A stretch of 64,000 nt of DNA from JAKALD01 sp963817785 (GTDB lineage Bacteria; Pseudomonadota; Gammaproteobacteria; Burkholderiales; SG8-39): the NCBI GenBank assembly GCA_963817785.1, contig CAWFPL010000008.1, positions 806,001-870,000 on the forward strand, read 5' to 3'. The position numbers and the translations under genes are program-made. This document shows, piece by piece, positions 26,043 through 34,474 of the stretch. Under the pieces are notes generated by a model. It worked only from the letters and a program-made list of their open reading frames with translations. It was not told where the DNA came from and did no database searches. Each line of letters starts with the position of its first letter. The first letter of the stretch is position 1.

Positions 26043-27170
26043 CTATGCCTTCGCGCACCAGTCGCGAACGAGCGCCTCGTAGATCGCCACCGACTGGCGG
26101 ATGCGCTCCATGCTGCAGTACTCGTCGGTCTGGTGCGCCTGCTGCGGCTCGCCGGGCCCCAGCACCAGCGTCGGCGCGCCCGCATAGACCTTGAGCAGGT
26201 TCGCGGCGTCGGTCATGTAGGTTGCGGTGCGCGCCTGCGGCGCCGCGCCGAGGATCGGCGCGCAGATCTCGAACACGCGTTGCATCCACTCGTCGTCGGG
26301 CGCGGTCCACACCGCGGGCAGGTCCGAGAACACCTCGAGCTCGGCGTCGCCGAGCAGCGCGCGCAGCCGCGCGAGCAGCGCCGCGTGATCCATGCCCGGC
26401 ACGGTGCGGATGTCGACGCCGATCCTGGCCGCGTCGGGCACCAGATTCACCCCGCTGCCGCCCTCGAAGGTGCCGACGTTGAGCGTCGGCGCGCCCATCA
26501 CCGGGTGCGCATGCGCGAGAAACTCGAACTGCTCGAGCCTGGCCACCGCGCGCGCCGCCTTGTAGATCGCGTTCTCGCCGAGCTCCGGCATCGAGCCGTG
26601 CGCCGACACGCCGCGGTATGCCGCGTAGAGCTTGAGCGAGCCCTTGTGGCCGACGAACGGCTGGTTGGCGGTCGGCTCGCCGACCACGATCGCGCCGGCC
26701 TTGCCCATCAGCTTCGGCAGCGCCGCCAGATGCCGCGAGCCGACGCAGCCGTTTTCTTCCGAGGCGGTGAGCACCAGCACGACGCCCGGGGTCCCCGCAA
26801 GGCGCCTGGCGAAGCCGTGCGCGGCGAGCAACATCGCCGCCACGCCCGCTTTCATGTCGGAGGACCCGCGCCCGTAGAGGCGGTCGCCGTCGCTCTCGCC
26901 CGAGAACGGGTCCCTGGTCCAGGCGCGCGAGCCGAGCGGCACCACGTCGAGGTGCCCGGTGAGGCACAGCGGCGGCTTCGCGTCCGAGCCGCCCGCGCGG
27001 GCGATGACGCTGGTGCGGCCCGGCTCGAACTCGTGGTAGTCGATCTTGAAGCCCCAGTCCTCGAGCAGCGCCCCGGCGTGGTGCGCGCAGTCGCGCTCCC
27101 GGCCCGGCGGGTTGACCGTGTCGAACCGAAGCAGCGAGCGCGTCAGGGCAATGGCATCCGAGGGGCCCAT
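26043..27170 (-). CDS. M20-family peptidase (ArgE/DapE-like deacylase)
   Basis: 375 residues. The dinuclear-zinc motifs are present: LTGHLDVVPLG (~residue 68), GRGSSDMKAGVAA (bridging Asp, ~100), SEENGCVGS (catalytic and metal Glu, ~135), GEPTANQPFVGHKGSL, and a late histidine in QAHQTDEYCS. A dimerisation domain sits between (HPVMGAPTLNVGTFEGGSGVN). Family members remove acyl groups from acetylornithine, succinyl-diaminopimelate or similar; the substrate cannot be set from sequence. The start is the ATG of MGPSDAIAL, the frame being open further upstream without similarity. Confidence 0.88.
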   Translation of the reverse strand: MGPSDAIALTRSLLRFDTVNPPGRERDCAHHAGALLEDWGFKIDYHEFEPGRTSVIARAGGSDAKPPLCLTGHLDVVPLGSRAWTRDPFSGESDGDRLYGRGSSDMKAGVAAMLLAAHGFARRLAGTPGVVLVLTASEENGCVGSRHLAALPKLMGKAGAIVVGEPTANQPFVGHKGSLKLYAAYRGVSAHGSMPELGENAIYKAARAVARLEQFEFLAHAHPVMGAPTLNVGTFEGGSGVNLVPDAARIGVDIRTVPGMDHAALLARLRALLGDAELEVFSDLPAVWTAPDDEWMQRVFEICAPILGAAPQARTATYMTDAANLLKVYAGAPTLVLGPGEPQQAHQTDEYCSMERIRQSVAIYEALVRDWCAKA

Positions 27171-27431
27171 GGAATCGATGATACCTCCTGCGCCCCGCCC
27201 CGCCCCGGGGCTTCCTGACGCGTGCCTGCGCGCGGCGGCGCTTGACGAAGTGCGCCAACACACGCACAGTTTCACCATCTCAAAAGAAGTCCCGATGTCA
27301 GGGAACGTCAGGTTTCGCCCGATGTGAAAGCAATACAGTTCTCATGGCGCCGGCCAGCGCGGCGGGTTCGCTCCGCACCCCGCGCCCTGGGAAATTCGAA
27401 GTTTTTGCGCAGAAGACAATTGGAGGAGTGT

Positions 27432-28631
27432 ATGAAGAAGATCTGGCTCGCCGCAGCACTGGGCGCGTTCGCCGCATTGCCGGCATTCGCCGCCAACACG
27501 ATCACCATCGGCATGACCGTCTCCAAGACGGGCCCCCTCAACGTCGACTCGGTCAGCCAGCTGCGCGGCTCCGAGCTGTGGCGCGACGAGGTGAACGCGG
27601 CGGGCGGGATCAAGGTCGGCAACAAGCACTACAAGGTGCGCTTCGTCGAATACGACGACCAGTCGGTGGGCGGGCGCGTGCAGCAGCTCTACACGCGGCT
27701 GATCCTGCAGGACAAGGCGCAGTTCCTGTTCGGACCGTATTCCTCCGGCCTGGTCGCGACCGCGGCGGTGATCAGCGAGCAGTACGGCAAGATCATGCTG
27801 ATCGGGGGCGGCGCCGAGGGCAAGACCTACACGCTCGGCAACAAGTATCTGTTCCAGTGCATCACCCGGGCGGGCGAGTACCTGAGCGGCGCGATCGCCG
27901 AGCTGAAGGAGCACAACCCGCACGCCAAGATTGCGTTCGTCTATTCCGACGATCCGTTCTCCAAGGCGGTGATCGCCGCGGCGCGCGCGCATGCCAAGCA
28001 GGCCGGCTTCACGGACGTGCTGGACGAGTCGTATCCGCCCTCGACCACCGATTTCACCGCGGTGATCAACAAGGTCATCTCCTCGGGAGCCGACACCTTC
28101 TTCGGCGGCGGCCACTATTCGGACGGGGCCACGCTCGCGCGCCAGCTGCATGACCAGAAGGCGGGCATGAAGTGGGTGTCGATCCTGGTCGCGCCGGACA
28201 GCGAGAAGTTCAAGACCCTCGGCGCGGCGGCCGACGACATCACGGTGCCGTCGCAATGGGAGCCGCAGGTCAAGTACAAGGCCGACTTCGGCCCGACGGT
28301 CGAGCAGTTCACCGCCGAATACGTCCTCAAGAACAAGGACCTGCCGGACTATCACGCGGCTTCCGGCTACGTCGTCGGGCTGATCCTGCAGCACGCGATC
28401 GAGCAGGCGCATTCGATCGATCCTAACAAGGTAACGGCCCAGCTGAACAAGACCGACGCCCACACGTTCTTCGGCCACGTCGAGTTCGCGACCGACCCCG
28501 GGCATCACGGGCTGCAGATCGCCCACCAGATGGTGCTCGCCCAGTGGCAGATGAAGGGCGGCAAGCTGGTGAAGCAGATGGTCTGGCCGGACGCCGCGCG
28601 GACCGCCAGCGTCGTCTATCCGCTCCCCTAG
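27432..28631 (+). CDS. Branched-chain amino acid-type ABC transporter substrate-binding protein
   Basis: Periplasmic receptor, 399 residues, with a Sec signal peptide (MKKIWLAAALGAFAALPAFA, 1-20). The type I periplasmic fold begins NTITIGMTVSKTGPLNVDS and includes LFGPYSSGLVATAAVISEQY and NPHAKIAFVYSDDPFSKAV. It has no lipobox. TGGAGGAG lies 4 nt before the ATG; the frame is open to 27324 but only this start gives a signal peptide. It is the first gene of a five-gene ABC operon. The ligand may be an amino acid, amide or aromatic acid; sequence alone does not decide. Confidence 0.9.
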   Translation: MKKIWLAAALGAFAALPAFAANTITIGMTVSKTGPLNVDSVSQLRGSELWRDEVNAAGGIKVGNKHYKVRFVEYDDQSVGGRVQQLYTRLILQDKAQFLFGPYSSGLVATAAVISEQYGKIMLIGGGAEGKTYTLGNKYLFQCITRAGEYLSGAIAELKEHNPHAKIAFVYSDDPFSKAVIAAARAHAKQAGFTDVLDESYPPSTTDFTAVINKVISSGADTFFGGGHYSDGATLARQLHDQKAGMKWVSILVAPDSEKFKTLGAAADDITVPSQWEPQVKYKADFGPTVEQFTAEYVLKNKDLPDYHAASGYVVGLILQHAIEQAHSIDPNKVTAQLNKTDAHTFFGHVEFATDPGHHGLQIAHQMVLAQWQMKGGKLVKQMVWPDAARTASVVYPLP

Positions 28632-28650
28632 CCGGAGTGCGCGCAAGCAA

Positions 28651-28674
28651 GGGGGCCGGTGACGGCCCCCTTTT
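28651..28674 (+). terminator. Intrinsic terminator-like hairpin after the receptor gene
   Basis: GGGGGCC-GGTGAC-GGCCCCC is a perfect 7-bp stem followed by TTTT. It stands 20 nt after the receptor stop and 17 nt before the permease start. Such hairpins commonly lower downstream expression or stabilise the receptor mRNA, giving more receptor than membrane components. Confidence 0.75.
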
Positions 28675-28690
28675 CGTGTGAGCCGCTCGC

Positions 28691-29560
28691 ATGCTCGGTC
28701 TTGTCGCATCGATCCTCGACGGGGTGCTCATCGGCGCGGTCTACGGACTCGCGGCGATGGGCATCACGCTCATCTGGGGCGTGATGGACGTGGTCAACCT
28801 GACGCACGGCGCGATGATCGTGGCCGGCATGTTCGGCGTCTACATCCTCTCGGGGGCGGCCGGAATCCCGGTCTATGCAACGCTGCCGATCGTCCTGGTC
28901 GGCGGCTTCCTGGTCGGCGTCGCGCTGTACTGGATCGCGGTCCACCGCGTGATCGGGCAGCCGCCGCTCATGAGCCTGCTGGCGACGTTCTCGGTCAATC
29001 TGGTGCTGATCGGCCTGGGCACCGCGGTGTGGGGCACGGACCTGTTCAACGTCCCGGCCTCGCTGCCCGGGTTCAGCATCGGCCGCTACACCTTCCCCGG
29101 CACGCACATCATGGCCGCGGTGCTGACCGCCGTGATCGCCGGAGTGCTGTACCTGTTCCTCTACAAGACGCGCATCGGCAAGGCGGTGCGCGCGGTGTCC
29201 GGCAACCGCGAAGCCGCCGAGCTGGTCGGCATTCCGACCGCGCGCGTGCTGGCGATGGCATTCGGGATCGGCGTCGCCCTCGCCTGCGTCGCCGGAATGC
29301 TGATCTCGACCATGTTCCCGTTCACCGTGCTCTCGGGCGACGCCTACCAGCTCAAGAGCTTCGTGGTGACGGTGCTCGGCGGCCTGGGCAATCCCACCGG
29401 GGCGCTGGTGGCAGGCGTCGCGCTCGGGCTGCTGGAGGGACTCACCACGCCGTTCGTGCCGGTGAGCTGGACCCTGGTCATCGAGTTCGTGCTGTTCGTC
29501 GTGGTGCTGATCGCGGTCCCCGGCGGACTGATGCAGCTGTGGCGGCGGCGCTCCGCCTGA
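28691..29560 (+). CDS. LivH-type ABC permease
   Basis: Inner-membrane permease, 289 residues, about eight hydrophobic segments. The LivH hallmark WGVMDVVNLTHGAMIVAGMFGVY is near residues 30-50 (partly quoted) and the EAA-like loop GKAVRAVSGNREAAELVGI near residue 170. VLGGLGNPTGALVAGVALGLLEG closes the core. It is co-directional with the receptor gene and 13 nt upstream of the LivM gene. Confidence 0.92.
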   Translation: MLGLVASILDGVLIGAVYGLAAMGITLIWGVMDVVNLTHGAMIVAGMFGVYILSGAAGIPVYATLPIVLVGGFLVGVALYWIAVHRVIGQPPLMSLLATFSVNLVLIGLGTAVWGTDLFNVPASLPGFSIGRYTFPGTHIMAAVLTAVIAGVLYLFLYKTRIGKAVRAVSGNREAAELVGIPTARVLAMAFGIGVALACVAGMLISTMFPFTVLSGDAYQLKSFVVTVLGGLGNPTGALVAGVALGLLEGLTTPFVPVSWTLVIEFVLFVVVLIAVPGGLMQLWRRRSA

Positions 29561-29573
29561 ACGGTTCCCCGAG

Positions 29574-30542
29574 ATGACGATCCTGCGCCGTCCGTTCTTC
29601 TGGATCATCGCCGCCGTCGTCGCGCTGTTCGCGGTGGCGCCCTCGGTGGGCAACAACGTCGAGCTGCGCGAGAACCTGCTGCTCGCCGCGGTGTACATCA
29701 CGCTGGCGAGCAACATCAACATGATGCTCGGCTACGCCGGCTACGTGAACTTCGGCAGCATCGTGTTCTTCGGGCTCGGCGGCTACTTCTGCGTCTGGCT
29801 GATGAGCGCCCACGGCTGGCCGCTCGCCGCCGCGCTGCTCGCGGGCGGGTGCGCGGTGAGCACGCTGGCGCTGCTCTTCGGGCTCGGCATCCTGCGCCTG
29901 CGCGGGGTGTACTTCGCGCTGTCGACCATCGGCGTGAACGAGGGGGTCATGGCGTTCGTCGCCAACTTCGGGCCGTGGGGCGGCTCGAGCGGCATCTACC
30001 TCTCGCCCGTCCTGTTTCAGCCCCTCGGCGGCCCCGCGAAGGCGCTGTGGGTGATCTATTACCTGCTGGTCGGGGTGATGGGGCTCTCCCTGTACCTGAG
30101 CTACGCCGTCAAGCGCTCGAAGTTCGGCCTCGGGCTGCGGGCCATCGGGCAGAACGAGGACGCGGCGGCGGTGCTCGGCGTGAGGACGCCGCGCTACAAG
30201 GCGGCCGTGTACAGCCTGTCGGCGTTCCTGCCGGCGGTCGCGGGCGGCCTGTATTTCTTCAAGAGCGCGTTCATCCAGCCGCCCGATGCGTTCGACCTGC
30301 AGTTCTCCACCGAGACCATCGTGATCGCGATGCTCGGCGGCCAGGGAACGGTGGCCGGGCCGGCCCTCGGCGCCTACCTGTACGAGGAGCTGCGCGGCTG
30401 GCTGCTCACTTCGCCCACGTTCTCGCACTTCCAGCTGGTCATCGCCGGCGTGCTGCTGCTCGCCATCGTGCTGTTCGCTCCGGGCGGCCTGATGGGCTGG
30501 CTGTACCAGCGCTGGCCGCGCCTGAGGGATTACTTCGAATGA
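29574..30542 (+). CDS. LivM-type ABC permease
   Basis: Inner-membrane permease, 322 residues, partner of the preceding LivH protein. Landmarks are MMLGYAGYVNFGSIVFFGLGGY (~residue 45), the EAA-like loop KFGLGLRAIGQNEDAAAVLGV (~185) and AMLGGQGTVAGPALGAYLYEEL near the end. Its stop overlaps the start of the ATPase gene by ATGA. Confidence 0.92.
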   Translation: MTILRRPFFWIIAAVVALFAVAPSVGNNVELRENLLLAAVYITLASNINMMLGYAGYVNFGSIVFFGLGGYFCVWLMSAHGWPLAAALLAGGCAVSTLALLFGLGILRLRGVYFALSTIGVNEGVMAFVANFGPWGGSSGIYLSPVLFQPLGGPAKALWVIYYLLVGVMGLSLYLSYAVKRSKFGLGLRAIGQNEDAAAVLGVRTPRYKAAVYSLSAFLPAVAGGLYFFKSAFIQPPDAFDLQFSTETIVIAMLGGQGTVAGPALGAYLYEELRGWLLTSPTFSHFQLVIAGVLLLAIVLFAPGGLMGWLYQRWPRLRDYFE

Positions 30543-31288
30543 GCGCGCTGCTCGAGGTCCACGGTCTGAGCAAGCGCTTCGGCGGCCTGCGCGCCGTGCA
30601 GGCGCTGAGCTTCACCGTGCACGAGGGCGCGATCGTCGGCCTGATCGGGCCGAACGGCGCGGGCAAATCGACCGTCTTCAACCTGATCAACGGCGTGTTC
30701 GCGCCGGACGAGGGGCGGGTCGTGTTCGGCGGCGATGACGTCACCGGCGAGCCGCCCTACCGCGTGGCGCGGCGCGGGCTGGCGCGCACCCACCAGATCG
30801 TGCAGCCGTTCACCAACATGACCGTGCACGAGAACTGCGTCGTGGGCGCCTGCTTCGGCCGCGAGAACCTGGCGCTCGGGCGCGCGCGCGAAGCCGCGCG
30901 CGAGGCGGCGGTGCTGGTCGGCCTCGAGGACCGGCTCGACACGCTGGCCTCGCAGCTGACGATCGCCGGCAAGAAGCGGCTCGAGCTCGCGCGCGCGCTC
31001 GCGGCGCGCCCCAGGCTGCTGCTGCTCGACGAGGTGCTCGCCGGCCTCAACCCGACCGAGGTCGAACGCATGATCGACATCATCCGCGCGATCCGCGTGC
31101 GCGGCGTCTCGATCCTGATCATCGAGCACCTGATGCAGGCGATCATGAGCCTGTCGGACCACATCGTGGTGCTCAACTCGGGCGCCAAGCTCGCCGAGGG
31201 GCTGCCCGCCGAGGTCGCCAACGATCCCGCGGTGGTCGAGGCCTACCTGGGCGATCCCGACCTGGCGGCCAAGCTGCGCGCAGCATGA
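30539..31288 (+). CDS. LivG-type ABC ATP-binding protein
   Basis: ATPase, 249 residues. Walker A GPNGAGKST is at residues 37-45, the Q-loop is RTHQIVQPFTNMTV, and Walker B is LLLLDEVLAGLNP. The signature position reads LTIAGKKRLELARAL instead of LSGGQ or LPYGQ; an AGK/AGR form is seen in some LivG-like subfamilies, so this need not mean inactivity. The C-terminus ending EAYLGDPDLAAKLRAA fits LivG. It overlaps its neighbours by 4 nt on both sides. Confidence 0.92.
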   Translation: MSALLEVHGLSKRFGGLRAVQALSFTVHEGAIVGLIGPNGAGKSTVFNLINGVFAPDEGRVVFGGDDVTGEPPYRVARRGLARTHQIVQPFTNMTVHENCVVGACFGRENLALGRAREAAREAAVLVGLEDRLDTLASQLTIAGKKRLELARALAARPRLLLLDEVLAGLNPTEVERMIDIIRAIRVRGVSILIIEHLMQAIMSLSDHIVVLNSGAKLAEGLPAEVANDPAVVEAYLGDPDLAAKLRAA

Positions 31289-32001
31289 GCGAAGCCCTGC
31301 TCAAGGTCGAGTCGCTCGAGGCCGGCTACGGCGAGGTGCAGGTGCTGTGGGGCATCTCGCTCGGCGCCGAGCGCGGCAAGCTGACCACCATCGTCGGCGC
31401 CAACGGCGTCGGCAAGACCACCACGCTGCGCGCCGTCGCCGGCAGCATCCGCCCGCGGGGCGGACGGGTCGTGTTCAAGGGCGAAGACGTCACCCGGCTC
31501 ACGCCGCACGTCAAGGCGGCGCGCGGACTCGCCCTGGTGCCCGAAGGGCGGCAGCTGTTCAGCGCGATGTCGGTCGAGGAGAACCTCGAGATGGGCGCCT
31601 TCTCCCGGCACGGCGCGCGCAGCTACGCCGGCCGCCTGGAGCGCGTCTACGAGCTGTTCCCCCGCCTCAAGGAGCGGCGCGCCCAGCGCGCCGGCACGTT
31701 CTCCGGCGGCGAGCAGCAGATGCTCGCCATCGCGCGCGGGCTGATGTCGGACCCGGACCTGCTGATCATCGACGAGCTCTCGCTCGGCCTCGCGCCGGTG
31801 GTGGTGCATCAGATCTTCTCGACCCTGAAGACGCTGAAGGAGGAGGGCCTCACCATTCTTCTGGTCGAGCAGAACGTGCACCTCGCCTTCGCGCTGAGCG
31901 ACTACGCCTATGTGATCGCGGAAGGGCGCATGTTCACCGAGGGCCCGCCGGTCAGGCTCGAGGCGCTGCCCGAGATCCGGCAGGCGTATCTGGGCCTGTA
32001 G
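31285..32001 (+). CDS. LivF-type ABC ATP-binding protein
   Basis: Second ATPase of the importer, 238 residues. Walker A GANGVGKTT is at residues 38-46; the region GLALVPEGRQLFSAMSVEENL, the signature FSGGEQQMLAIARGL and Walker B LLIIDELSLGLAP are all canonical LivF. It is the last gene of the operon (receptor, LivH, LivM, LivG, LivF); a gap of 56 nt follows before selO. Confidence 0.93.
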   Translation: MSEALLKVESLEAGYGEVQVLWGISLGAERGKLTTIVGANGVGKTTTLRAVAGSIRPRGGRVVFKGEDVTRLTPHVKAARGLALVPEGRQLFSAMSVEENLEMGAFSRHGARSYAGRLERVYELFPRLKERRAQRAGTFSGGEQQMLAIARGLMSDPDLLIIDELSLGLAPVVVHQIFSTLKTLKEEGLTILLVEQNVHLAFALSDYAYVIAEGRMFTEGPPVRLEALPEIRQAYLGL

Positions 32002-32057
32002 GCAAGCGCCGCGAGTCCGGGGGCTCGAGCGCCCGTCGCCCGGGCGATAATCCTGCC

Positions 32058-33644
32058 ATGAAACCCGCCGAAGCCCGACGCACCGCTGCCCCGGCCGACC
32101 TGGCCGGCCTCGCCTTCGACAACGCGTTCGTGCGCGCGCTGCCGGCCGACCCGGTGCCGCACAACGTGCCGCGCGAAGTCAGGAACGCCTGCTACACGCG
32201 CGTGGCGCCGACGCCGGTCCAATCGCCGCGGCTGATCGCCTGGTCGGATGCCCTGGGCGAAGAGCTCGGCCTCGCGCGCCCGGCCGCCGACGGCCTCGCC
32301 GCCGAGGTGCTCGGCGGCAACCGCGTGCTGGAAGGCATGCAGCCCTACGCGGCGCGCTACGGCGGGCACCAGTTCGGCCACTGGGCGGGGCAGCTCGGCG
32401 ACGGCCGCGCGATCACTCTCGCCGAGGTGCTGGCCGCGGACGGCACGCGCCGGGAGCTGCAGTTGAAGGGCGCGGGACGCACGCCCTACTCGAGGAGCGC
32501 GGACGGCCGCGCCGTGCTGCGCTCGTCCGTGCGCGAATTCGCCTGCAGCGAGGCGATGCACGCGCTCGGCGTGCCCACCACGCGCGCGCTGAGCCTGATC
32601 GGCACGGGCGAATCCGTGCTGCGCGACATGTTCTACGACGGACGCCCGGCCCCGGAGCCCGGGGCGGTCGTGTGCCGCGTCGCGCCCAGCTTCGTGCGCT
32701 TCGGCAACTTCCAGATCCACGCCGCGCACCGCGAGGAGGACGCGCTCGCGCGGCTCGCCGAGCACGTGATCCGCGAGCACTTCCCCGGGCACGACCGCGC
32801 GAGCTGGTACCGGGAGGTCTGCCGGCGCACCGCGCTGCTGATGGTGGACTGGATGCGCCTGGGCTTCGTGCACGGCGTGATGAACAGCGACAACATGTCG
32901 ATCCTCGGGCTCACGATCGACTACGGTCCCTACGGCTGGCTCGAGGGCTACGACCCGGCGTGGACCCCGAACACCACCGACGCCGAGGGCCGGCGCTACT
33001 GCTACGGCAACCAGCCCGGCATCGCACAATGGAACCTCGCGCGGCTGGCCGAGGCGCTGCTGCCGCTCGTCGAGCGCGACGCCCTCGAAGAAGGGCTGAA
33101 CCTCTTCGCCGAGGTCTACGAACAAGGCGCCGCGCGCGCGTTCGCGCACAAGCTCGGCCTCGCTTCGCCCGACGACGAGCTGCTCGCGGAGCTGTTCCAG
33201 CTGCTGGGCGCCGTGGAGACCGACTTCAGCATTTTCTTTCGCAGCCTGGCCCGCGTGCCGGCCGACGGCGGGCCCGACGACGCGGCGCTCCTCGAGCCGC
33301 TGCGGCCGGCGTTCTATGACCAGGCCGCGCTCGACTCGCCGCACCGCGAGCGTCTGGCCGCGTGGCTGCGCAAGCACGCGGCGCGCGTGCGCCGGGACGG
33401 GGTGCCGCAGGCGGCGCGGGTCGAGCACATGAACCGCGTCAACCCGAAGTACGTGTTCCGCAACTACCTCGCCGTGCAGGCGATCGAGGCGCTGGAGCGC
33501 GGCGATGCCTCGGTGCTCGAGCGCCTGATGAGGGTCCTCGAGCGCCCCTGCGACGAGCAGCCCGGGCACGACGAGCTCGCGGCGCGGCGCCCGGACTGGG
33601 CGCGCAACAAGGCCGGCTGCTCGGCCCTTTCCTGCAGCTCATGA
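32058..33644 (+). CDS. selO: Protein adenylyltransferase SelO (YdiU/UPF0061 family)
   Basis: Pseudokinase-fold enzyme of 528 residues that transfers AMP from ATP to Ser/Thr/Tyr of target proteins in redox homeostasis. Landmarks are YAARYGGHQFGHWAGQLGDGRA, the LQLKGAGRTPYSRSADGRAVLR nucleotide block (quoted in part, ~residues 135-155), NSDNMSILGLTIDYGPYGWL (metal-binding Asn/Asp) and NPKYVFRNYLAVQAIEA. The C-terminus GCSALSCSS has the conserved cysteine that is selenocysteine in some eukaryotic homologues. The ATG follows a CCTGCC context without a strong ribosome binding site. Confidence 0.95.
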   Translation: MKPAEARRTAAPADLAGLAFDNAFVRALPADPVPHNVPREVRNACYTRVAPTPVQSPRLIAWSDALGEELGLARPAADGLAAEVLGGNRVLEGMQPYAARYGGHQFGHWAGQLGDGRAITLAEVLAADGTRRELQLKGAGRTPYSRSADGRAVLRSSVREFACSEAMHALGVPTTRALSLIGTGESVLRDMFYDGRPAPEPGAVVCRVAPSFVRFGNFQIHAAHREEDALARLAEHVIREHFPGHDRASWYREVCRRTALLMVDWMRLGFVHGVMNSDNMSILGLTIDYGPYGWLEGYDPAWTPNTTDAEGRRYCYGNQPGIAQWNLARLAEALLPLVERDALEEGLNLFAEVYEQGAARAFAHKLGLASPDDELLAELFQLLGAVETDFSIFFRSLARVPADGGPDDAALLEPLRPAFYDQAALDSPHRERLAAWLRKHAARVRRDGVPQAARVEHMNRVNPKYVFRNYLAVQAIEALERGDASVLERLMRVLERPCDEQPGHDELAARRPDWARNKAGCSALSCSS

Positions 33645-33660
33645 TCCGAAGGAAAACAGA

Positions 33661-34437
33661 ATGAGCGAGCTTGTCTACGAAGTGCGCGACGAGATCGCGT
33701 ACGTGACCTTCAACCGCCCGCAGGCGAGAAACGCGCTCACCTTCGCGATGTACGACCGGCTGGTCGAGATCTGCGCCACGGCCGACGAGGACCGCTCGAT
33801 CCGCGCCATGGTGCTCACCGGCGCCGGGGACAAGGCCTTCGCCGCGGGCACCGACATCTCGCAGTTCCGCGCCTTCGACAAGCCCGAGGACGCGCTCGAG
33901 TACGAGGCGCGCATCGACCGCGTCCTCGGCGCGCTCGAGCGCTGCCGCGTGCCGACCATCGCCGCCATCCAGGGCGCGTGCACCGGCGGCGGCGCGGGCA
34001 TCGCCACCTGCTGCGACCTGCGCATCGCCGCCCGGAGCGCGCGCTTCGGCTTTCCGGTGGCGCGCACGCTCGGCAACTGCCTGTCGATGCAGAGCTACGC
34101 CAGGCTCGCCGCGCTGCTCGGCGCGGCGCGCGTCAAGGACCTGGTGTTCCGCGCGCGGCTGATCGAGGCCGAGGAGGCGCTCGCCATCGGCCTCATCGGC
34201 GAGCTGGTCGAGGACGGCGCGGCGCTCATGAAGCGCGCGCAGGACCTGGCGCGCGAAGTGGCCGGTCGCGCGCCGCTCACCCTGCAGGCGACCAAGGAGG
34301 CGCTGCGCCGCCTGCGGCCGGCGATCCCGCACGGCGAGGGCGACGACCTGGTGCTGATGTGCTACATGAGCGAGGACTTCCGCGAGGGCATGGACGCCTT
34401 CCTCGGCAAGAGGAAGCCGGTGTGGAAGGGGCGCTAG
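33661..34437 (+). CDS. Enoyl-CoA hydratase/isomerase family protein
   Basis: 258 residues, crotonase fold. VTFNRPQARNALTFAMYDRL begins the fold, AFAAGTDISQF is the first oxyanion-hole loop, and GACTGGGAGIATCCDLRIA the second. The typical catalytic glutamate positions are not clear: after the second loop the sequence is ARSARFGFPVARTLGNCLS where hydratases usually carry a Glu, so a thioesterase, isomerase or lyase-like role is possible. AAGGAAAACAG precedes the ATG. It follows selO by 16 nt. Confidence 0.85.
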   Translation: MSELVYEVRDEIAYVTFNRPQARNALTFAMYDRLVEICATADEDRSIRAMVLTGAGDKAFAAGTDISQFRAFDKPEDALEYEARIDRVLGALERCRVPTIAAIQGACTGGGAGIATCCDLRIAARSARFGFPVARTLGNCLSMQSYARLAALLGAARVKDLVFRARLIEAEEALAIGLIGELVEDGAALMKRAQDLAREVAGRAPLTLQATKEALRRLRPAIPHGEGDDLVLMCYMSEDFREGMDAFLGKRKPVWKGR

Positions 34438-34474
34438 CGGCGAAGACGGACGATCCCGCAGGCGAGCGCAACCG

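Noticed and set aside
33661..34437. Specific naming of the crotonase-fold protein as a true enoyl-CoA hydratase
   Set aside because: The usual catalytic glutamates are not evident, so only the family name is given.
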